Assembly (NCBI RefSeq): GCF_000388115.1
Contig: NZ_AQGQ01000002.1
Span: 24,154 to 88,153, forward strand
Reading direction: 5' to 3'
From: Aeromonas molluscorum 848
GTDB lineage: Bacteria > Pseudomonadota > Gammaproteobacteria > Enterobacterales > Aeromonadaceae
Length of the DNA stretch: 64,000 nt
Part shown: positions 57,611 to 64,000 of the stretch, piece after piece
Layout: every line of letters begins with the position of its first letter
Position numbering within the stretch: the first letter of the stretch is position 1
Notes under the pieces: generated by a model
Told to the model about the DNA's origin: nothing
Databases searched by the model: none
Seen by the model: the letters and a program-made list of their open reading frames with translations, nothing else
Made by a program: the position numbers and the translations under genes

Positions 57611-59521
57611 TCATAGCCGGAAGTTGCCGACCAGTTGGTCCAGCTCGCCGGAGAGTTGTTGCAGACTACGGCTGGAAGCCGTCAGCTGGTGGGCTATGTC
57701 CGCCGTCTCCATGGTGAGCTGGTTGATGTCTTCCACGTTGCGGTTGATTTCGCCCACTACGCTGGACTGCTCTTCGGTGGCGGTGGCCACCTGGATGTTC
57801 ATGTCGCTTATTTGAGTGATGTGGGAGGTGATCTGGCCCAGGGCCTCGTTGGCCTTGTCTGCCTGGTTCACCACGGCCAGGCTCTGGCTATGCCCCTCGG
57901 CCATGGCACTCACGGCGCGGGCGGACTGAGCCTGCAGGCTGTTGATCATCTTCTGGATCTCCTCGGTGGAGGCGGCGGAGCGGCTGGCGAGGTTGCGCAC
58001 CTCGTCGGCTACCACGGCGAAGCCACGACCCTGTTCACCGGCCCGGGCGGCCTCGATGGCGGCGTTGAGTGCCAGCAGGTTGGTCTGCTCCGAGATGCTG
58101 CGGATGGTGTCGAGTATGCTGCCGATGGCATCGGTCTGGCCGGCCAGGGAGCCAATCACCCCGGAGACCTCTTCCAGTTCACTGGAGAGCCCGACGATGC
58201 CGTGACGAGCCAGGGAAACCACGTCGGCTCCCGCCTCGGCCTGTTGGTTGGCCTGCTTGGCCACATCGGCGGCCAGGGAGGCGTTGCCGGCTATCTCGCC
58301 GACGGTGGCTCCCATCTCGTGAATGGCGGTGGCGACCTGGACGGTACGATCTCGTTGGGCTGTGCAGTTGTGCTGGGTGAGCTGAGCCTGCTCGGCAACC
58401 TGGGCGGCGGTGGCGGCCAGTTGGCGTGAGTTGCTGGCGACCTGCTCGATGGAGCCATGGATCTTGGCCACGAAGTTGTTGAAGCCTTTGGCGACCTCGC
58501 TCAGTTCATCCTTGCCCTCGACCTTGAGACGCTGGGTCAGGTCGCCATCGCCGCTACCTAACGCCCGGAACAAGCGGGCCAGTTCGTTGAGAGGACGGCT
58601 GACCGAACCTGCTAGCACCATGCCAAGCAGCCCCATGCCCAGGGCAATGGCCAGACTGACCAGCACGATGTGCAGGCGGGCCTTGTCGAGTTCGGCATAG
58701 ATCTCGGCTTCGGGAACCTGCACCACCAGGTACCAGTCGAGCAGGGGAATATAGCTGGTGGCCAGCACCACTGCCTGGCCATCGACCTCGGCATGGCTGG
58801 CGGAAAACTCCTGCTTGGTGAGCAGCGCGACGGCATCCGGGCCGGCCAGCTGACTCAGCGTATCCCGATCGATGCGGGCGGCATCCGGATGCAGTTTCAC
58901 CTTGCCGCTGCCATCGGTCATGAAGACGAAGCCGCTGTCACCGACCCGGAAGTTGGAGAGGGTGGCGACCATGGTGTCCAGGGATTTGGCGAGTCCGGCC
59001 AAGCCGCGGCCCCCCAGCTGCTGGAAGTTGACGAACAGCTTCATCTCGCCGTTGGCCTCGCGAAAGATGCTGAGCATCAGGTCCTGCTGGCTCTTGGTGT
59101 AGTCATAGAACCAGGCATCCTGGCTCTGGGTCAGGTTGCGCAGGAAGCCATCCTGGTTGTAATAGGCGGCGCTCTGCCTGTCGGCGAAGGAGGCGGTCAC
59201 CAATCCGTATTGCTGGGTGAGATCCTTGAGCTGACTGATGAGGATGTCTTCCTGCTCCTTGGGCATGCCACGCGCCACCCAGTCCAGCACGAAGCGGTCA
59301 TTGGCCAGCTGCTTGGCAGCGTTGGCCACCGAGTTGAGATCCTTTTCGATGTCCTTGCCGATGCGCTGGGTCAGGTTCGGCAGCTCTTGCTCGAACATGC
59401 GGGTCTCGATCAGCTGCTGGGCCGAGCGCTGGCTGAAGTAACCCACCAGCAGGCAGGAGAGCACCACGGCCAGGGTGACGGTGGTGATTATTTTCTGTTT
59501 GAGGGTCAGGCTTGCAAGCAT
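57611..59521 (-). CDS. Methyl-accepting chemotaxis protein with Cache-type sensor
   Basis: A 636-residue chemoreceptor. TM1 (about 10-30), a long periplasmic dCache-like sensor (about 35-275; [19 protein letters not shown] and [12 protein letters not shown] are typical Cache signatures), TM2 (about 283-305), HAMP with [17 protein letters not shown], and a signalling domain with the same hairpin tip as its neighbour and the same LVGNFRL end. Start chosen at ATG 59521 ([10 protein letters not shown], parallel to the sister protein); an in-frame ATG at 59557 would add 12 residues. Cache sensors often bind amino acids or organic acids; the ligand is unknown here. Confidence 0.92.
   Translation of the reverse strand: MLASLTLKQKIITTVTLAVVLSCLLVGYFSQRSAQQLIETRMFEQELPNLTQRIGKDIEKDLNSVANAAKQLANDRFVLDWVARGMPKEQEDILISQLKDLTQQYGLVTASFADRQSAAYYNQDGFLRNLTQSQDAWFYDYTKSQQDLMLSIFREANGEMKLFVNFQQLGGRGLAGLAKSLDTMVATLSNFRVGDSGFVFMTDGSGKVKLHPDAARIDRDTLSQLAGPDAVALLTKQEFSASHAEVDGQAVVLATSYIPLLDWYLVVQVPEAEIYAELDKARLHIVLVSLAIALGMGLLGMVLAGSVSRPLNELARLFRALGSGDGDLTQRLKVEGKDELSEVAKGFNNFVAKIHGSIEQVASNSRQLAATAAQVAEQAQLTQHNCTAQRDRTVQVATAIHEMGATVGEIAGNASLAADVAKQANQQAEAGADVVSLARHGIVGLSSELEEVSGVIGSLAGQTDAIGSILDTIRSISEQTNLLALNAAIEAARAGEQGRGFAVVADEVRNLASRSAASTEEIQKMINSLQAQSARAVSAMAEGHSQSLAVVNQADKANEALGQITSHITQISDMNIQVATATEEQSSVVGEINRNVEDINQLTMETADIAHQLTASSRSLQQLSGELDQLVGNFRL
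57918..58142 (-). repeat. Near-identical signalling-domain repeat, copy B
   Basis: Partner of 56101-56325. Recombination between the copies would fuse the Cache sensor gene to the other receptor's tail and delete about 1.8 kb. Confidence 0.85.
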
Positions 59522-59749
59522 GGCGTTGACTCGGGATCCGGTTGAAAAGGAGGTCATGATATTAGCGGCCGGAAGGGGGCGTTCTTGAGCCTGGGCTGGG
59601 TTTTATTCAGGGTTTGCGTTTGCGCGCACATGAGGAGGAGGATAGCTCGGTGTCATCTGGAATCAGGGGGCTCGCTGACGTCGGGGGCGAGCGGGCAGGG
59701 GAGCTTGGTACCTGTACCGGGAGCCATCTCGCCTCGTCGGGATAGAGGC

Positions 59750-59777
59750 TTGCTGTTCCCTGATTGCCCCTTATAGT
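59750..59777 (+). promoter_or_regulatory. Candidate promoter of the patatin-autotransporter gene
   Basis: TTGCTG (59750-59755), 16 bases, TATAGT (59772-59777), about 34 bases before the ATG at 59811. No good Shine-Dalgarno follows. Confidence 0.5.
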
Positions 59778-59810
59778 AGGCTGCAATCATTGCAATGCCG
59801 CATCGACCCC

Positions 59811-62102
59811 ATGGAAACTCATATGTACGCTGCTCGCCGGGAATGGACCCGCACTCTGCTTCTGTTGCTCGGCTGCCTGCCGTTGCTTGTCCTGTTCGGT
59901 GGCCAAGTCATGGCGAGTGAGCGCCCCAAAATCGCGCTGGTACTCAGTGGTGGTGGCGCCAAGGGCTCGGCCCACATCGGGGTGCTCAAGGTACTGGAAG
60001 AGAAGCGGATCCCGGTCGATATCGTCGTCGGCACCAGCATGGGCTCCTATGTGGCAGGCATGTATGCCATGGGTTATAGCGCCGAGGAGGTGGAGCGCAC
60101 CACCCTGGCCATCGACTGGAACAAGGGGTATCAGGACAAGGTGGGGCGCAACGAGCTCTCCTTGCGCAAGAAGCAACAGAATGAACAGTACCAGTTGCGC
60201 ACCGACATTGGCGTCAACGGCAATACGACCCAGTTGCCGGATGGTTTCTTCCAGGGCCAGTCCATGGCCAGCCTGCTGCGCTTTGCCACCTCCAACCTGC
60301 CGGTGCAAAAGAGTTTCAACGATCTGCCTATCCCCTATCGCGCGGTCGCGACCGACATGGAAACGGTGACCCCTTTCGTGCTTGAGCACGGCAGTCTCGC
60401 CAAGGCGATGCAGGCTTCGATGTCGATCCCGGGCGCACTCAAGCCGGTGGAGTGGGAGGGACACATCCTGGCCGACGGCGGTTCTGTCAACAATATGCCC
60501 GTCGATGTGGCCAAGGCCATGGGCGCCGATATCGTCATCGCGGTCGATATCAGTGCCAGATTGCGTACCAAGGAGGAGCTCAAGTCCGGGCTCGCCATGA
60601 TAGATCAGCTCACCACCTATATGACGCAAGTGGGTACCGAGAAGCAGAAGGCGTTGATGGGGCCCAAAGATATCTTGCTGATCCCTGAGTTCGGCGGCAT
60701 GGGTATCGCCGATTTTGCCCTGATGCCGGATGGCATTAAAGATGGTGAAGAGGTGGCCAGACGGGCCGCTGGCCAGCTCGATGGGCTATCGCTCTCCAAG
60801 GCGGATTATGCCGCCTATCGCAACCAGAAGCTGAGTCGCCGCGCCGAACGCAGCGGCCAGCCAGCCTACTTCATCGACAAGGTAGAGCTGGTCAACAATT
60901 CCCGCCTCTCCGACGAGACTATGATAGCCACCCTCAAGGTGCGTCCTGACAAGGTGCAGACCAACGAGAGCCTGGAAGCAGGCATTCGCCGCCTCTATGC
61001 GCTGGAGTCCTTCGATCGCATCACCTACCAGGTCGAGGAGCGCAACGGTGAGAACGTGCTGGTGGTCGATGCCAGCGAGAAGAACTGGGGGCCGGGTTAT
61101 CTCAACTTCCAGCTTGGCTTCTCCGACGATTTCCAGAGCGATTCCAACTACAACGTCGGCATGTCCTACACCCTGACCAATGTGAACGATCTGGGTGCCG
61201 AGTGGCTGACCGAAGCCTCTCTCGGTACGGCCAAGCACGTCAAGACCGACTTCTACACCCCCCTTGAGTCGTCGCAGACCTTCTATGGCGAGGCGAGCCT
61301 GGGCTATGACAAGACCCAGCGTCGGCTCTTTGTCTCGCCGGACGAGGCGGGGTTCTTGCCAGTCAACTTTGTGGAGTCGGAATACAGCTTCTTCAGTGCG
61401 GATGCCTCCCTTGGGTGGAACCGTCAGCCCTGGAGCCGGGTCTCCATCGGCTTGAACGGCAAGATAGGCAATATCGAGCTGCAAAACTTCAAAGACGCCA
61501 CCGTCGATGCCACCGCCTGGGGGCCTTATGTGCGCTTCGAACACGACACCCTTGATAGCCGCTACTTCCCCTATGAAGGGGTGCAGTGGGATGTCAGAGC
61601 GGGTTATACCCGGGTCTCCACGGACGATGGCACCGGCCTGGATGGCGACAAGAATTCGTCGGGTATCAGTTATCACCTCTCCCTCATCAAACCCTGGTCC
61701 TGGGACAGGCACAGTATCAACTTGTTGCTCGAGGGCGGCGGTCTGGACACCGATGAGGTTATCCCTCTCGACATTCAGGATCTTGGCGGCTTGTTCCGTC
61801 TATCCGGTTACCAACGCTATGAGCTATCCGGGCGCTACAGCCTGTTTGGCGGCTTGCGCTATATCTACCGGGTGGCGGACAACGACTTTGGCGCCCTGCG
61901 CGCTCCCCTCTATCTGGGCGGCTCCGTCGAACGCGGCGGGGTCTGGAATAAGGGCGAGGATATCAGCCTGGAGAGTTCCATTCTCGCCGGTTCTGTCTAT
62001 GTGGGGATAGAGAGCTTCCTCGGTCCCATCTTCCTGGGCTACGGTATGGCGGAGGGCGGAAATGATGTCATCTACCTGCAACTGGGCAGTACCTTCGAAT
62101 AG
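59811..62102 (+). CDS. Patatin-like phospholipase with outer-membrane barrel (type Vd autotransporter, PlpD-like)
   Basis: A 763-residue exported protein: signal peptide (about 1-35), patatin domain (about 38-330), POTRA-like domain (about 355-425) and a C-terminal beta-barrel (about 430-763). The patatin catalytic dyad is Ser76 in GTSMG and Asp222 in ADGG, with the oxyanion loop SGGGAKGSAH. This is the architecture of PlpD of Pseudomonas and FplA of Fusobacterium, where the lipase is passed to the cell surface by its own barrel. The likely activity is phospholipase A1/A2. The start may be ATG 59811 or 59823. It is divergent from the chemoreceptors and has no neighbour partner gene. Confidence 0.9.
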   Translation: METHMYAARREWTRTLLLLLGCLPLLVLFGGQVMASERPKIALVLSGGGAKGSAHIGVLKVLEEKRIPVDIVVGTSMGSYVAGMYAMGYSAEEVERTTLAIDWNKGYQDKVGRNELSLRKKQQNEQYQLRTDIGVNGNTTQLPDGFFQGQSMASLLRFATSNLPVQKSFNDLPIPYRAVATDMETVTPFVLEHGSLAKAMQASMSIPGALKPVEWEGHILADGGSVNNMPVDVAKAMGADIVIAVDISARLRTKEELKSGLAMIDQLTTYMTQVGTEKQKALMGPKDILLIPEFGGMGIADFALMPDGIKDGEEVARRAAGQLDGLSLSKADYAAYRNQKLSRRAERSGQPAYFIDKVELVNNSRLSDETMIATLKVRPDKVQTNESLEAGIRRLYALESFDRITYQVEERNGENVLVVDASEKNWGPGYLNFQLGFSDDFQSDSNYNVGMSYTLTNVNDLGAEWLTEASLGTAKHVKTDFYTPLESSQTFYGEASLGYDKTQRRLFVSPDEAGFLPVNFVESEYSFFSADASLGWNRQPWSRVSIGLNGKIGNIELQNFKDATVDATAWGPYVRFEHDTLDSRYFPYEGVQWDVRAGYTRVSTDDGTGLDGDKNSSGISYHLSLIKPWSWDRHSINLLLEGGGLDTDEVIPLDIQDLGGLFRLSGYQRYELSGRYSLFGGLRYIYRVADNDFGALRAPLYLGGSVERGGVWNKGEDISLESSILAGSVYVGIESFLGPIFLGYGMAEGGNDVIYLQLGSTFE

Positions 62103-62249
62103 GGTGAAAATGCTGACAACTTGTTAAGTTGAATTCTCTGTGTTTTCTGTTAACAGCCAAAACATCAGCAACTTTAAATGGTTAGCTGGTTGAGGTGAAT
62201 AAGTGTGCAGGGATTGGATTTTAATTACTCGTTAAAACTTATATAGTGG

Positions 62250-62270
62250 GGGGCACCCTAAGGGTGTCCC
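62250..62270 (+). promoter_or_regulatory. acnB leader hairpin
   Basis: GGGGCACCC / GGGTGTCCC with a 3-base loop (one G-U pair) lies about 60 bases before acnB, downstream of an AT-rich TTATATAGT that could be the -10. It is not a clear terminator. The 62103-62249 stretch holds no gene. Confidence 0.4.
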
Positions 62271-62329
62271 GCAAGGACGATCGCCGCCAGCCTGGGCGAG
62301 CCCCAAAAAAGACCAAAGAGGAATTAGTC

Positions 62330-64000
62330 GTGCTTGAAACCTACCGTAAACACGTCGAAGAACGTGCCGCCGAGGGCGTGGTTGCCAAACCTCTGAACGC
62401 AGAGCAAGTTGCCGCACTGGTTGAACTGTTCAAGGCCCCCCCCGCCGGCGAAGAAGATTTTCTGAAAGAGCTGTTGTCCTCCCGCGTCCCGCCTGGTGTC
62501 GATGAGGCCGCCTACGTCAAGGCTGGTTTCCTGACTGCGGTCGCCAAGGGTGAAACCCTGTCGCCTATTCTGAGCGCCGCCCAGGCGGTCGAGCTGCTCG
62601 GTACCATGCAGGGTGGCTACAACATCCAGCCGCTGATCGACCTGCTCGACCATGCCGAACTGGCCCCTCTTGCTGCCAAGGGCCTCTCCCATACGCTGTT
62701 GATGTTCGACTCCTTCCACGATGTGCAGGAGAAGGCCGAGGCCGGTAACACCTTCGCCAAACAGGTGCTGCAATCCTGGGCCGATGCCGACTGGTTCCTG
62801 AACCGTCCGGAGCTGGCCGAGAAGATCACCGTCACCGTCTTCAAGGTGACAGGCGAGACCAACACCGACGATCTCTCCCCTGCGCCGGATGCCTGGTCCC
62901 GTCCCGATATCCCGCTCCATGCCCTGGCCATGCTGAAAAACGCGCGCCCTGGCATCACCCCGGACAGCGACGGTACCGTCGGCCCCATCAAGACCATCGA
63001 CACCCTGAAAGAGCAGGGCTTCCCGCTGGCCTATGTGGGCGATGTGGTCGGTACCGGCTCTTCCCGCAAGTCCGCCACCAACTCCGTGCTCTGGTTCATG
63101 GGCGACGACATTCCCTTCGTGCCGAACAAGCGCGCCGGTGGCGTCTGCCTCGGCGGCAAGATAGCCCCCATCTTCTTCAACACCATGGAAGATGCCGGAG
63201 CCCTGCCCATCGAGGTCGATGTTGCCAAGCTGAACATGGGCGATGTGATCGACATCTTCCCCTATGAGGGCAAGATCACCCGCCACGGCACCGATGAGGT
63301 GCTGGCCGAGTTCACCCTCAAGACCGACGTGCTGATTGACGAGGTGCGTGCCGGTGGCCGTATTCCGCTGATCATAGGTCGTGGCCTGACTGACAAGGCC
63401 CGCGAAGTGCTGGGGCTGCCGTTCTCTACCGTGTTCCGTCGTCCGCAACCTGTGGCCGATACCGGCAAGGGCTACACCCTGGCCCAGAAAATGGTCGGCA
63501 AGGCGTGCGGCGTGCAGGGCATTCGTCCGGGCACCTACTGCGAGCCGAAGATGACTACCGTCGGCTCTCAGGACACCACGGGCCCCATGACTCGCGATGA
63601 GCTCAAAGATCTGGCCTGTCTGGGCTTCTCCGCCGATCTGACCATGCAGTCCTTCTGCCACACCGCCGCTTATCCCAAGCCTATCGATGTGCAGACTCAT
63701 CACACTCTGCCGGACTTCATCATGAACCGCGGTGGCGTCTCCCTGCGTCCGGGTGATGGTGTCATCCACTCCTGGCTCAACCGCATGCTGCTGCCCGATA
63801 CCGTGGGCACAGGTGGTGACTCCCACACCCGCTTCCCCATCGGGATATCCTTCCCGGCGGGCTCTGGCCTCGTGGCCTTCGCTGCCGCCACCGGCGTCAT
63901 GCCGCTGGATATGCCGGAATCCATTCTGGTCCGCTTCAAGGGCGAACTGCAACCGGGCATCACCTTGCGTGATCTGGTCCATGCCATCCCTTACGCCGCC
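62330..64000 (+). CDS. acnB: Aconitate hydratase B AcnB, 5' part (runs off the window)
   Basis: An open frame from GTG 62330 to the window end, 557 codons without a stop, reading [16 protein letters not shown] at the start. It covers the N-terminal HEAT-like domain, the swivelling domain ([20 protein letters not shown]) and the start of the catalytic domains ([42 protein letters not shown]). The [4Fe-4S] cysteines lie beyond the window. It isomerises citrate to isocitrate in the TCA cycle and acts as an iron-responsive RNA-binding protein in E. coli. AGAGGA is nine bases before the GTG. Confidence 0.97.
   Translation, partial: MLETYRKHVEERAAEGVVAKPLNAEQVAALVELFKAPPAGEEDFLKELLSSRVPPGVDEAAYVKAGFLTAVAKGETLSPILSAAQAVELLGTMQGGYNIQPLIDLLDHAELAPLAAKGLSHTLLMFDSFHDVQEKAEAGNTFAKQVLQSWADADWFLNRPELAEKITVTVFKVTGETNTDDLSPAPDAWSRPDIPLHALAMLKNARPGITPDSDGTVGPIKTIDTLKEQGFPLAYVGDVVGTGSSRKSATNSVLWFMGDDIPFVPNKRAGGVCLGGKIAPIFFNTMEDAGALPIEVDVAKLNMGDVIDIFPYEGKITRHGTDEVLAEFTLKTDVLIDEVRAGGRIPLIIGRGLTDKAREVLGLPFSTVFRRPQPVADTGKGYTLAQKMVGKACGVQGIRPGTYCEPKMTTVGSQDTTGPMTRDELKDLACLGFSADLTMQSFCHTAAYPKPIDVQTHHTLPDFIMNRGGVSLRPGDGVIHSWLNRMLLPDTVGTGGDSHTRFPIGISFPAGSGLVAFAAATGVMPLDMPESILVRFKGELQPGITLRDLVHAIPYAA

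Noticed and set aside
59543..59575. AAAGGAGGTCATG reading rightwards in front of the chemoreceptor genes
   Set aside because: The frame stops after ten codons; most likely a chance match inside the 5' region of the opposite-strand gene.
62324..63982. Long leftward open frame (about 550 codons) opposite acnB
   Set aside because: Mirror of a GC-rich coding strand; no ribosome-binding site, no recognisable family, and acnB is certain. Similar frames opposite secA (33803-35680), murC (27062-28645), aceE (49194-50864) and lpoA (12472-14166) were dropped for the same reason.

Overview
The window is a chromosomal core segment of a gamma-proteobacterium, almost certainly Aeromonas. Evidence: a tapABCD type IV pilus cluster next to nadC and ampD; petABC (cytochrome bc1) joined to sspAB; a complete dcw (division and cell wall) cluster that lacks ddlB; and, at the left edge, the rare PRD / SFCGS / DUF4312 gene set that protein-family databases name after Aeromonas hydrophila and Enterococcus faecalis loci. 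GC content is high and even, and nothing suggests a prophage, IS element or CRISPR array.

Layout. 1-1340: start of an uncharacterised operon read leftwards (PRD protein, SFCGS protein, DUF4312 protein), behind two perfect CRP boxes that flank a LacI-type palindrome. 1.3-5.6 kb: envelope proteases degS and degQ, zapG and zapE. 5.7-10.8 kb: rplM-rpsI, petABC, sspAB. 10.8-15.1 kb: dolP-diaA-yraN-lpoA leftwards and rsmI rightwards. 15.3-15.8 kb: RNase P RNA. 16.0-36.7 kb: mraZ-rsmH-ftsL-ftsI-murE-murF-mraY-murD-ftsW-murG-murC-ftsQ-ftsA-ftsZ-lpxC, then an M23 peptidase in the place where enterics have secM, then secA. 36.8-38.4 kb: a TPR/glycosyltransferase-like protein and mutT. 38.4-44.6 kb leftwards: yacG-zapD-coaE-tapD-tapC-tapB-tapA. 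45.0-46.3 kb leftwards: nadC and a membrane-anchored retropepsin-like protein. 46.4-54.4 kb: ampD, then pdhR-aceE-aceF-lpd under two PdhR boxes. 54.5-64 kb: a GAF-GGDEF cyclase, a tiny lipoprotein, two sister chemoreceptors, a patatin-type outer-membrane autotransporter, and the 5' part of acnB.

How the genes work together. Most of the window builds and divides the envelope: lipid II precursors (murE to murC), septal synthesis (ftsI, ftsW, ftsL, ftsQ, lpoA), Z-ring assembly and control (ftsZ, ftsA, zapD, zapE, zapG), lipid A synthesis (lpxC), export (secA), envelope quality control (degS, degQ, dolP) and muropeptide recycling (ampD). The rest is central energy metabolism: the pyruvate dehydrogenase complex, aconitase and the bc1 complex.

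Two patterns stand out. First, six genes (zapE, mraZ, murE, tapD, aceF and a small lipoprotein gene) are each broken by what looks like a one-base length change, five of them in a short homopolymer. Because murE should be essential, sequencing or assembly error is the likeliest reading, although the zapE T7 tract also has the form of a slippery site. Second, two operon spacers (murG-murC and aceE-aceF) are made of degenerate extra copies of the upstream gene's 3' end with a ribosome-binding region.
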